Shown here one piece after another: positions 26,863 to 37,539 of a stretch of DNA of 64,000 nucleotides. Source of the DNA: Manihot esculenta. Lineage: Eukaryota; Streptophyta; Magnoliopsida; Malpighiales; Euphorbiaceae. Where the stretch lies: positions 3,038,001-3,102,000 of the forward strand of contig NC_035170.2 in assembly GCF_001659605.2 (NCBI RefSeq). Direction: 5' to 3'. A program made the position numbers and the translations under genes. Under the pieces are notes generated by a model, which was not told the DNA's origin, did no database searches, and saw only the letters and a list, made by a program, of their open reading frames with translations. Position 1 is the stretch's first letter. Every line of letters begins with the position of its first letter.

Positions 26863-29800
26863 TTACTCCGTTCCATATTTCCAAGACATAAAAACCTCCA
26901 TATCTTCATCCTCGAAGGAACACAGGGGTAAGAGGACAATCTTCTGTTCAAAATCAAACAACTGCTCCCACCAATCTTGGGGACAAATATGGATAGCTTT
27001 AAGGGAAGGGAGAGGGAACAGCCAGCTTTGGTCAGGCAAGAAAAGAGAAAGTGCTATCCTTTCAAGATTTACACAATTTACTACCTCAATATATTCGAGA
27101 GAATCGCAGACTATTTCTTGACTGCATATGCTCTTCAGTTGTGGCAACTCTGCCAATCCAACACTCCGTAATTTTGGGAGTGTAAAGATGAAAGTAGTGC
27201 CATTACTGCTGTTATAGCTTTCTTCTCTTTCTCTTTCTTCCATTGCTATCAGCTCCTTCATGTTATCACAATGGCATACTTCAATCTCTTCCAGATTTTG
27301 AAGGTTTGACATCAAGCCCTGAGGGAACAACTTCTTCATACTTGGACACTCCCGTATTTTAATTTTTTTGAGAGGAGAAAATGAATTGCTGTTATAGCTT
27401 TCTTTTCCTTCTTCCATTGATATCAGCTCCTCCATGTTATCACAATCGTTTACTTCAATCTCTTCCAGATTTTGAAGGTTTGGCATCAAGCCCCGAGGGA
27501 ACAACTTCTTCATACTTGGACACTGCCCTATTTCAATTCTTTTGAGAAGAGAAAAAGAATTGCTGTTATAGCTTTCTTTTCCTTCTTCCATTGATATCAG
27601 CTCCTCCATGTTATCACAATCGTTTACTTCAATCTCTTCCAGATTTTGAAGGTTTGGCATCAAGCCCCGAGGGAACAACTTCTTCATACTTGGACACTGC
27701 CCTATTTCAATTCTTTTGAGAAGAGAAAAAGAATTGCTGTTATAGCTTTCTTTTCCTTCTTCCATTGATATCAGCTCCTCCATGTTATCACAATCGTATA
27801 CTTCAATCTCTTCCAGATTTTGAAGGTTTGGCATCAAGCCCCGAGGGAACAACTTCTTCATACTTGGACACTGCCCTATTTCAATTCTTTTGAGAAGAGA
27901 AAAGGTAACATGCAGTGGTGATGATGGTACTGCTATTGGAATATCCCCATTGTCAAACAGGAAGTGTAAATCATTCGAATCAATTGATATTTCCTCGAGG
28001 CTTTTAAATACTGAAGGGGAGGAGGAAAATGAAAGCAATCGTTGTAAATCATCACAATTCTCAATTTCAATGCTGCAGTTAATAAATCTCAGATACTTGA
28101 CATCTTCTAGGAGAGAGAGGGGAATGTCTCCTTCGCTGACACTGCAATTCCACAAACAAACATTAAAATTATCTGCTAGCTCATTATATGTGAAAAGCTC
28201 ATGTCCAAGATCGATTTTTCCTACATGAAAACTCCATCGCATTAAATCAGATGGAGGTGTCCTAGACGTGAGGGCGTAGGTCTTAAGCTCACCAATATCA
28301 TGGAAGCAACATTCCAATTCTTGCAACATCCTCAGCGATGCTATTTCCTTTGCTGCACCTGCAAATGAAGTGCTAAGCAAGAGGACTTCCAATTGGGAAA
28401 GCGTTGGTAATATACCAGGTGGCAACACTATTTCTGTTTCTCGAAGATTCAAATACTTGAGATTGGACAACATTTCTATTCCTTCAGGAAATTCTTTAAC
28501 TCCAGAACCATCAAGGTCCAACTTCTTCAATGCGCTAAGCAGCGCTAATGATGGTACATGACTTAACTTTTTACACCTCCTAAGTAATAATGAGCTTAGA
28601 TTAACCAAATGAGAGCTGGAACTTGGCAATTTTGTAATAGATGTCTCAGAAAGATCAAGCACCTTGAGACCACACAACAGCTCAAAGAAAGAATCTCCGA
28701 TTGAGCTCAAAGAATAATTTCCACGCAACAAAATGGATGAAAGATTAGGACAGTTAGGTGAATAACCAGAAGGAATCTCTTTTATCTCATTATACATCTC
28801 TGAAATTCTCATAAGATCTTTTGACCAATTCCCCCACTTTGGCATTTTGGACAACTTTTCCCCAACTTGTGCATTTGTACCCATTAGTTGGATGGCCACT
28901 TTCCTAACCAACCCATGCATACTCACCCATCTGGATCCAGAATAAGTATGGCTACCGTTTAACAAGCAAAGATTTTCAAGTTTGTTGAGCATGGTGTGGC
29001 CCTCATCGAATGCTTGTTTTCTGCTGCTTCTTTCTATTACTCCCACATCAATCAAAAAATCTATCACTTCTCTTCTATATGGTGCTTTAAATATTTGAGA
29101 TTGCACGAATAATGCACAATATAGGAAACACTGTTGCAAAGATGGATCATTCAAACAATCATAGCTACGTTTCAAATTGTCAAATATCTCTGAGTTCTCT
29201 TGCATTGGTATTCCTCTCGTTAATTTGTGCAATGCGTCCCTCCATTCATGTATGTCATCCTTCCGCTTCATGTTTCTTGCCATTATTTCAATCCCAAGGG
29301 GCAAGCCCTCGCATTCTGATACAATCTCCCTTGCAATCGGTTCCACATTAGGCACTAATTGGTGCCCCAGTTTCTGCAAAAATAACTCCCAATCTGCTTC
29401 ATATCCAAGAGGCTCTACTTTGATATTCTTTTGGCAATCCATTCTTCGACACACATCTAAAGACCGAGTTGTAATAACCAACTTGCCTCCACGAATTCCA
29501 ACCCTCTTAAAGGGAATACGATTCCACACATCATCCAAAAATAAAACAAAACTTTTATTATTCTTGTTCAATGCTTTGGACAATTTGGTTGCTCGTAGAT
29601 CCTCATTGTCCACACTTGAAAGGTCTAGATCCACCATTCTTGCAATGGTGTTCTGTAGTCCATATATACTAAAATTTTCAGACACATTAACCCAATAAAC
29701 ATGATCAAATGGGCTGGCAGCTGTCACAAGTTTGTTATAAACATGTTTGGCTAACTCAGTTTTGCCCACTCCTCCCATCCCATAAATGCCAACCTTTGAG

Positions 29801-30261
29801 ACATTATCATCATCCCTTAAACAAGAATAGATCTGCTTTATATGTGTCTCAAACTCTGCACCCTTCAACTTTGTTGTCAGCAACTCCTCTCCTTTGGACT
29901 CAACAAATTGCATAGGTTGTCCAACATGGTTCTCTTCATCTCCTACTGGATTCTCCACTTGGTGATGTTGTTGCTCTGAAATTGGATTATATTCCTCATT
30001 GGCGCTTGAACTTGGCACGGTTTTACGTTTCTTGTTTCGTCCACAATGGGTTGCTTCCTGAGCTCTTGCTTTGACATGAGAAGGGACCTTATCACAAATT
30101 CGAATGTCCCGCCCTTGAATTCCTGCAAAATGCAATTTGATCCTTGAAATTGAAGGATGCCCCTTGAATACTTTTTCGCAGAATTTACACTTCAAATCCT
30201 TTCCACTACTACCGGTCTTCTCAACATACTGCCAAAAATCTTTATCTTTTGTTCTTCCCAT
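26863..30261 (-). CDS. BED-type zinc finger NB-ARC LRR protein (BED-NLR 2)
   Basis: A single 1132-aa coding exon, close paralogue of BED-NLR 1. Seen: N-terminus MGRTKDKDFWQYVEK, BED finger (CKFC then H and C), P-loop GMGGVGKT, LFLDDVW, ITTRSLDV, GLPL, LQQCFLYCALF, MHG in place of MHD, and an LRR region with four 58-residue units from residue 787. It lacks about 20 acidic linker residues present between the BED and NB-ARC domains of NLR1 (DEDMMEMQVREIEQ region). The C-terminus differs: a local duplication of the CSFED-coding segment (26803 and 26911 regions) replaces the end. The ATG is 11 bases after the conserved acceptor at 30274-30273. Unlike NLR1, its leader and promoter segment are retained. 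No frame break; likely functional immune receptor. Confidence 0.93.
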   Translation of the reverse strand: MGRTKDKDFWQYVEKTGSSGKDLKCKFCEKVFKGHPSISRIKLHFAGIQGRDIRICDKVPSHVKARAQEATHCGRNKKRKTVPSSSANEEYNPISEQQHHQVENPVGDEENHVGQPMQFVESKGEELLTTKLKGAEFETHIKQIYSCLRDDDNVSKVGIYGMGGVGKTELAKHVYNKLVTAASPFDHVYWVNVSENFSIYGLQNTIARMVDLDLSSVDNEDLRATKLSKALNKNNKSFVLFLDDVWNRIPFKRVGIRGGKLVITTRSLDVCRRMDCQKNIKVEPLGYEADWELFLQKLGHQLVPNVEPIAREIVSECEGLPLGIEIMARNMKRKDDIHEWRDALHKLTRGIPMQENSEIFDNLKRSYDCLNDPSLQQCFLYCALFVQSQIFKAPYRREVIDFLIDVGVIERSSRKQAFDEGHTMLNKLENLCLLNGSHTYSGSRWVSMHGLVRKVAIQLMGTNAQVGEKLSKMPKWGNWSKDLMRISEMYNEIKEIPSGYSPNCPNLSSILLRGNYSLSSIGDSFFELLCGLKVLDLSETSITKLPSSSSHLVNLSSLLLRRCKKLSHVPSLALLSALKKLDLDGSGVKEFPEGIEMLSNLKYLNLRETEIVLPPGILPTLSQLEVLLLSTSFAGAAKEIASLRMLQELECCFHDIGELKTYALTSRTPPSDLMRWSFHVGKIDLGHELFTYNELADNFNVCLWNCSVSEGDIPLSLLEDVKYLRFINCSIEIENCDDLQRLLSFSSSPSVFKSLEEISIDSNDLHFLFDNGDIPIAVPSSPLHVTFSLLKRIEIGQCPSMKKLFPRGLMPNLQNLEEIEVYDCDNMEELISMEEGKESYNSNSFSLLKRIEIGQCPSMKKLFPRGLMPNLQNLEEIEVNDCDNMEELISMEEGKESYNSNSFSLLKRIEIGQCPSMKKLFPRGLMPNLQNLEEIEVNDCDNMEELISMEEGKESYNSNSFSPLKKIKIRECPSMKKLFPQGLMSNLQNLEEIEVCHCDNMKELIAMEEREREESYNSSNGTTFIFTLPKLRSVGLAELPQLKSICSQEIVCDSLEYIEVVNCVNLERIALSLFLPDQSWLFPLPSLKAIHICPQDWWEQLFDFEQKIVLLPLCSFEDEDMEVFMSWKYGTE
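27205..27903 (-). repeat. LRR-unit array of BED-NLR 2 (174-bp period, 4 units)
   Basis: The same 58-residue unit as in NLR1, with markers at 27331, 27505, 27679 and 27853 (exact 174-bp steps). Two middle units have identical protein sequence over all 58 residues and the unit before them differs by two residues (VYDC versus VNDC), so the amplification is recent. Confidence 0.94.
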
Positions 30262-31440
30262 TTTTGTTTATCCTACATGAATGTTTAAGTAAAATATTAT
30301 AAAAAGAGAAATTTGAAAGAGTCAAATGCGAAGTTAGAAAAGTAAAACCAAAACAATTTCAACGAAAAGAAATAAATATAAGAAATATATATATATGAAG
30401 TACCTTGAGTGAGAAGAATTTGCCCCAAAAGGCTTGCTTGAATGAGAACAGGCACTGAACGATTGCAAACTTCCACTAACAGTGATTAATCAAAGACGTT
30501 CTGTTAAATATTAATCAAAGATGTTCTCATTTCAAACACAAACTTAATCCAATTGCTCAAGCCACCAACAAGCTAAACCAAGCATAATATCAAGCTAATG
30601 TTTCATGAAAAGCACCAGTGGTACGTGAATAAACCATTAATCAAATAATAATTATAATTAAATTTTTTTTTTCTTTTAAATTGTTTTTAGAGGCATAAAT
30701 TCTAGTCGCCATCTAATCTACCAAGTAATTAAAAAAATATACTTATGTGTGTAAATGAACTAAATTATTTAGATAAAAAGTTATTAGAGGATATAGTTCT
30801 TATTTATTCAAATTATGCATAATCATATGATTAATAACAAGCATCTCTATGGTACACAAATAAACAGTCAATAAATTAATATAAGCTGAATATATGTTTA
30901 TACGTTTGTACTAGTGAAATCAATTCATTAAACAATTTAATTAAAATTATAATCTATTTAACAATTTAAAATTATAAAAAATTATAATAATTAATTATAA
31001 ATTAATCATATTAATTTATTAAATAAATCATTTAATTTTTCCAAATTGTAGTTGTTGGTATAAATTCTTGTGAGAATCTACGAAACAAGTGAAGCAATCT
31101 ACAGTTTAAATTAATCAAAAGAGACTACACCTCTCGATCTAAAATAAAATAAAAATATAATTTTTTTCAAGTTTTTAAGAGTTTTTACAATAATAATAAT
31201 AAGAAAGTAAATTAAAATCATATAAAATTCAAAATAAGCATCTGATATAAAACTGAAAATAAGTACCTGATTCAATCGAGATGAATCTCGAAAAGATTTG
31301 ATAAACTAAGAAGAAAGAAGAAGAAGTAAAGAAGGGGAAGATGTGAATATTGAAGGAGGAAGGGGATAGCGGAGATCGAAAGCTGCTCAATAAAGAAGTA
31401 TGAGAGTTGACCGATGACTTGTACTAGTCAAACATGCCAG
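30262..31440 (-). other. Spliced 5' leader and promoter region of BED-NLR 2
   Basis: Predicted first exon ends at 31267 (donor after ATCAG, GTACTT), middle exon about 30475-30404, coding exon from 30272 (AG then GATAAAC). The first exon extends to about 31400 and includes purine-rich sequence that NLR1 lacks. Introns are AT-rich and no other gene is seen. Confidence 0.6.
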
Positions 31441-31582
31441 CTATTATTTTCCCCTTTCTTTCTAAGAAGGTGTGAATTATAAGAAATTATTATTATTTTT
31501 TATTACTCTTTCAACTCTATAATTTTTATCTATTTTATATTTTACACATATTAAATATATAATTTTTAATTACGGTTTTTAA

Positions 31583-31703
31583 TTAAGGCATAGTGGAAGT
31601 AACAATATAATTTTATATATCACAGTTAAAGATAATAGCCCTATTTTTTATTGGGCTATTATACTTTTTAATCTTTTTGTTATATACTTCCACTATGCCT
31701 TAA
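31583..31703. mobile_element. 113-bp MITE-like element with 15-bp inverted ends
   Basis: Ends GGCATAGTGGAAGTA (31587-31601) and its reverse complement (31685-31699) are perfect. An inner inverted pair (aatagccctat / attgggctatt) makes the whole a hairpin. It is flanked by TTAA on both sides. Because TTAA is its own complement, the target duplication could be TTAA, TTA/TAA or TA, so the superfamily is not settled. Confidence 0.78.
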
Positions 31704-31709
31704 AAAATT

Positions 31710-33000
31710 AAATTCAAATCATATTTATAAATGAATTCATAATTATATAAAAATCTCAAGGCTTATTTTCTAATTGTTTTATTATTAAATATAAAAATTT
31801 CATACTGATAAAATATATTATAGTTGGCTAATAAATTAATTAATATGTATTTATTTCCTTTATTTTTTTAAATTTTTTTCATATTTTAATAAATGTATCA
31901 AAATTTAAAAAAATATTCCAAAAACATGCATATCATTTTTCTTAGAAATGCCTTTAATTTTTATTAAATTAAAAAATATTTTTAATAACTGATTTGTTCT
32001 GAGCCCTTCAAATATTAAACAAAACTTCGAAATTTATTAGGAAATAAACTTTTACAGGTCATTAATGATTAGAGGAACCATGTAGCCTTATTCTACAATA
32101 GAAAATAGGAAAATTTATTACTAGTTTTCATATTTTAATGAAATTAATTTTTAATTTTTAAATTTTAAAAAATATATTAAAATATTTTTAACATTTAAAA
32201 AAATCTAATAATTATTAATTTTACTGTTAAAATTTATATATTTTTAAAAAATTTATTAATTAGCTCCTCGACGATTAATCTCTCCGTATTAAAAATATTT
32301 TAAATTTTTTTAATATTTAATAACTGAAACTATCGAAAGAACTATTTAATATATTTTTAAAATGTTAAAAATATTTTAATATATATTTTAAAATTAAAAA
32401 ATTATTTAATAAATTTTCTACATTATAAAATTAAATAGTAATTTTAAAAAATTAAATAGTAATTTTTTTTAAAATTGGCTGTAGAAATTTTTACACCACA
32501 AACACAAATGCATTTTTTTTTTTTTTTGAAATATATATATTTTTTTAAAATGGATATTAGAGATTGAGGAGTAGAATATGATATCTCTCAAATCTATTAA
32601 AATACACTTACCACCAGACTAAATCTGTGAGTGTAAATACATATGCATTTATCATCTTCAATTTTAAGCGAAATCCATTTTTATTTATTTTAAATATAAT
32701 TGACTCTAATTTGATGGAATCCGAAATCTCACAGCCCAGAATCACACAGCCAGATCACAAGTATCATGAACTATTAATATTATCCATAATAACTGTGGCT
32801 TATTTGCCTATATAAGTGAACTACAATCATATAGTAAGAAAATATTAACATCATTTAAATCAAACTTACAACCACACCTTCAAAATATGGAGATTTCACA
32901 CTACTCAACAATGGGACTTGACTAGGCTGATGAAACTCCATCTTCTCAAGTCTGTTATGTCCTGGTTTAATTATCATACAAAATATCATCAGAACTGATT
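31710..33000. other. AT-rich spacer between NLR2 promoter and NLR3 3' end
   Basis: Long A/T tracts. The last ~180 bases resemble the 3' flanks of NLR1 and NLR2 (motif cttcaaa..tatgg..att, then the region before the coding end). No other gene is supported. Confidence 0.6.
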
Positions 33001-33122
33001 TTAAGATGATATTGTAGAGTTATTACAAGTAAAGTTCAGTCTGTTACATGGGTTCAGAGAAATAAGTCACGAAGGCTCTTCACTGCTTTCATCATCCACT
33101 TGTTCTTCACAGCTTTCATCAT

Positions 33123-36100
33123 CTAGTTGCTCTTCGCCGATATAGACGAAGTTGCAAAGGGGCAACAGCACATTCCTCGCATCAGGATGGTCAAAATCAA
33201 CCAACTACCACCATTTTCTGGGATAAATATTGATGAATTCAAGAGAAGGCAGAGGGTAGAGGTGGCTGTGGTCAAGAGAGAAAAGAGAAAGTGAAATCCT
33301 CTCAAGCTTTAGACAATTGCATACTGTAATTTTTGCACGAGAATTGAAGACTATGTTCCCACTGCATATGCTCTTCAGTTTCGGCAAGTCTACCAATTTA
33401 ACACACTGCAATTTTGGGAGAGTAAACTGATTGCTGGTGAAGATGAAGCTCTTACAGTACTTGTGGTTGTAGCTTTCTTGTCCTTCTTCTTATGCTATCA
33501 GCTCCTCCATATTATTACAACTTTTTACATAAACCTCTTCCAGATTTTGAAGGTTCAACATCGAGCCCTGAGGAAACAGCTTCTTGATACTTGGACAATT
33601 CCATATCTCAAAATTTTTTGAGAAGAGAAAAGGTACCATGCGGGGGTGATAATGGTGCTGCTAGTGGAATATCCCCACTGAACTTCCTCCCTCTACTACC
33701 AAACAGGAAACATAAGTCCTTAAAGCTGTCAATTTTTATATCCTCAAGGCTTTTAAGTACAGAATGGGAGGATGAAAAAGAAAGCAAACACTGTAGGCCA
33801 CTACAATTCACAATTTTAAAGTACTTCAGCTCAGTTGCTTTTTCCAAGCATAAGCCGCTACTTTCTATGTTGCAATCGTAAAATCGCAGTTTTTTTATGC
33901 ATTCTGGGAGAGACAGGGCACCGTCTCTTTCATTGATACAGCAATTACAGAAACAAACCTGATCAAAATCATATGGTATCTTGGATTCAGGGAAGCTTTG
34001 TGCTACAAGAAGATTGCATTGCATTAGATTGGATGAGCGTGTCAAAGTCTTGAAGGTGTTCAACTCGCCAACATCATGGAAACAGCATTCCAATTCTTCC
34101 AACTTGCTCAGTTATGCTACTTCCTCTCCTGCAACTGTGAATGAAGTGCCAAGCAAGAGGACTTGCAATTGAGAAAGCTTTGGCAATATACCAGGCGGCA
34201 ACTCCTTTGTTCTTGAATCACCAAGATCCAGATACCTGAGTTTGGAGAGCAATTCTATTTCTCGAGGCACTTTTTCAACTCCAGATCTACAGAGATCCAA
34301 CTTCCTCGATGCCGTAAGTCGTGCTAACGATGGCACATGCCTTAAGTTTTCACAGTCACTGAGTAACAAGACGCTTAGATTCACCAAATGATAGATGGAA
34401 CTTGGCAATTCTTCAATACCTATTTGAGAGAGATCAAGCACCTTGAGACCATGCAATTGTTCGAAGAAAGAATCTCCTATCGAGCTCAACTTATAATTGC
34501 CTCCCAACAAAAGAATCTCCAATCTCCAATCCTTCAATACCTTTATGAAAGATTAGGGCAACTGGGTGAATGACCTGAAGGAATCTCATTTATCTTATTA
34601 TACATCAATGAAATTCTTACAAGATCTTTTGACCAGTTCCCCCACTCTGGCATTTCAAATAACTCTTCACCAAACGTTACTCGTGCATTTGCTTTCATTA
34701 TTTGGATGGCCATATTACTAAGCAAGCCATGCATCTTCAAGTAAGTAATGCCTTCTAACAAGCAAAGATTTTCAAGTTTGTCGAGCAGGGTATCGCCCTC
34801 ATCGGATTTTTCTCTCCTACTCTCTCCTTCTATAACCCCAACATCAATAAGAAACTCTACTGTTTGTTCCCTACAGATTTTACTGTGTCTTAGAAATAAT
34901 CCACCACATAAGAAACACTATTGCAAAGCTGAATCATTCAAATAATCATAGCTAAGTTTCAATTTGTTGAACAAGTACAAATTCTCTTGCATTGGCACTG
35001 CTCTTCTAAATTTGTTCAATGCATCTCTCCATCCATGTGTGTCATCCACTTCCCTCATGTTTATTGCCATCGTTTTAATCTCAAGTGGCAAGCCCCTGCA
35101 TTTTTTTGCTATGGATTTTGCAATCCCGTCAACTTCCAGACTAGGTATCTTTTGCTGCCCCAGTTTCTGCAAAAATAACTCCCAAGCTTCATCCTCTAAA
35201 AGACAATCTACTTTGATATTCATTTGGCAACCCATCTTTCGACAAACACTTAACGATCAAGTTGTGAGAACCAACTTGCATCCATTCATGCTACCAGGAA
35301 TTCCTACCTTTTTAAGGGGTATATAACTCCACACATCATCCAAAATTAAAACAAAATTCTTACTCTCGATCAATGCTCTTGACAATCTAGCTTCCCTTGC
35401 ATGCTCATCATCCGCAATTGAAAGGTCTAGATCCACCATTCTTGCAATGGTGTTCTGTAGTTTATGGATACTAAAAATCTGATGACACAGTAACCCAATA
35501 AACATTATGATATGTGTTGGGAGTTCTTAGAAGTGCATTATTAATATGTTTTGCCAATTCAGTTTTACCCACTCCCCCCATCCCATAAATGCCAAACTTC
35601 AAGACATTATCATCCCTTAAACAAGAATAGATCTGCTTTATATGTGTTTCAAACTTTGCACCCTTTTAACTTTTTTGTCTGCAACTCCTCTCCTTTGGTC
35701 TCAACATATTGCACAGATTGTCCAACATGATTCCTTCAATGATTTTCCATTCCAGCTTCTCCCCACAAGGTTCTTTACATGATTTTCCATTCCAGCTTCC
35801 CTCACTTCCTCAGTTTCCAAAACTTCCGTTTGCATCCTTTCTTTATCTCTCACTCGTTTTTCCACTTCGTGATTTTTGTTGCCCAGAAATCAGATTACGT
35901 TCCTCATTGCAGCTTGAACTTGTCATGGTTTTACGTTTTTTGTTTGCATCAATGGTTGCATTGCCACATTTTCTGTTTGCTTCAGCAACAGCATCCCAAG
36001 CTTTTGCTTTGACATCAGGAGACACTTTCTCACAAATATTAATGCCATGCCCTTTTGTTTCTGATAAATGCAATCTGATCCTTGCATGTGAAGGATCCTT

Positions 36101-36190
36101 GTATGAAACCTTGCAGAATGTACACATGAGAGAGTCGTCATTGGTCCTGACAAAATACTGCTTAAAATCTTCACCTTTAGGTGTAGCCAT
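33123..36190 (-). pseudogene. BED-NLR 3, degenerate copy
   Basis: Colinear with NLR1/2 but broken into seven or more frame segments: BED finger and basic linker (36190-35843), P-loop GMGGVGKT still readable near 35570, kinase-2 LILDDVW, GLPL-type segment, MHGLL, and LRRs to about 33123. Visible lesions include a stop at the RNBS-B Arg codon (TT*SL, 35259-35257, a CGA-to-TGA type change), a stop in LQ*CFL near 34918, a stop near 34112, one in the LRR unit near 33495, and frameshifts near 35840, 34540 and 33605. It holds one 58-residue LRR unit only. Divergence from NLR1/2 is much larger than between those two, so it is an older paralogue. Its N-terminus differs too (MATPKGEDF). Confidence 0.92.
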
Positions 36191-37530
36191 TTTTGTTTGT
36201 CCTGGATAAGAGCAGTTGAATCATGTAAACAATGTATATTAATAGAGGTCAAATTATTTATGTTTTCTAAAACAGAAAAAAGAAAAACCAATTTTCTGTC
36301 CAATGCATTGCAAGTTTAATTAAAATATCTCGTTTGGGATACAGAATAAGGGACAGTATAGAAGCTCGACCAAGTTAAAAACCTTAAACCTTTTATGGGT
36401 ATAGAAGATGGAAAATGCAATGCAAAACTCATTTACAGGGTAAAATAGCTGAGTTGAGCTGTGCTACATCATAACTTTATATGATCCTATTCCTCATGCT
36501 TCTTGTTCATATCAAGATCAAGAATTCAGGGTATTTTCTATTCAGTTATGCATAAGGTCGTTATAAAAACAGAAACTTGGAATAATCAAATGAAAACACA
36601 GAAAAGTAAAACCAGAACAATTTCAATGATAAGACGATAAACACAAGACACATTCTAATAACCTTGACTGAGAAGAATTTCTCCAAAAAAAACTTGCTTG
36701 AATGAGAAGAAGCACTGAATGATGTAAACTCTGATAGCAGATAAGTGAGAAAAGGCAGAGGGATCAATTTCAGTGATTAATCAAAGATATCATTTCAAAC
36801 ATAAACTCAAAAAGGTATTATAGACTTCAACTAATTGTTCAAGCATGCAGTACGTTAAACCAAGCAGATTACAGAGCTAATGTTGCTACAAGGTTGATAA
36901 AGGATATGGGTCTCCTTTTATTCAAATTATGCACAACTATCTCTCTCATAAAAAGACACCAATAGGATTATATTGTTCTTGCAAATTGTTTTTGAATGCA
37001 TAAGTTTTGGTGGGAATCTACCAAACAAGGAAGCAATCTTTCAACTTAATTCATAATATGACTGGACCTCTTGATTCCAACTAAAATAACAAATTTCCCT
37101 TCGAGTTTACAAGTGCATTTGCAATTATAAAAGAAAATAAAAAAAATAACATAAAGCATATAAAAGTCGCAAACTTCAAATGATAGTAACTAGAACATAA
37201 AATGTTTTTTTCTCCTATTAAAAAAAAACATAGAACATTAGATACAGATAGAGTAACTGGTCCAAGCAAGATGTTTCTCAAACTGATATAGACAAAGGGC
37301 AGATGCCCAGAAAGTAAAAATCAAAATCATACAAAATCCCCAAAAATCCAAATGAGAGCAAGTATATATGTACATAAAGTACCTGGTTCAATAAAGATGA
37401 TTCTGAAAGAGATTTGAGAAAATCAGAAGAAGAAGAGGAAGAGGCAGCTGCAAATCTTGAAAAAAGTAAGTGATAGTGCAGATCAAAAGCGACTCAATAC
37501 AGAAATACAAGGGTTAACGAATGACTTCAA
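36191..37530 (-). other. Leader and promoter region of BED-NLR 3
   Basis: The leader architecture is conserved: first exon ending AACCAG at 37383, middle exon about 36730-36663 (ends TCAAG), coding exon from 36201 (AG then GACAAAC, 11 bases before ATG). The first exon spans to roughly 37510. This serves as the reference for recognising what NLR1 lost. Confidence 0.6.
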
Positions 37531-37539
37531 GCTCTATCC

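Larger units (their letters stand above)
20177..31292. repeat. Segmental duplication, copy B (truncated PBL, spacer, BED-NLR 2)
   Basis: Colinear with copy A. The left end is sharp, inside PBL intron 1 (equivalent to 8439-8441). Copy B additionally carries about 700 bp near 23.64-24.34 kb and a 537-bp insertion at 25508-26044, and lacks the copy A extras near 12.04 and 12.7 kb. Confidence 0.9.

Noticed and set aside
27205..27903. Regular 174-bp repeats resembling an array
   Set aside because: They are in-frame LRR units within a long ORF, without short identical repeats and unique spacers; not CRISPR.
31583..31703. piggyBac assignment from TTAA flanks
   Set aside because: TTAA is self-complementary and the surroundings are A/T-rich, so TA or TTA duplications fit equally; no transposase is present.
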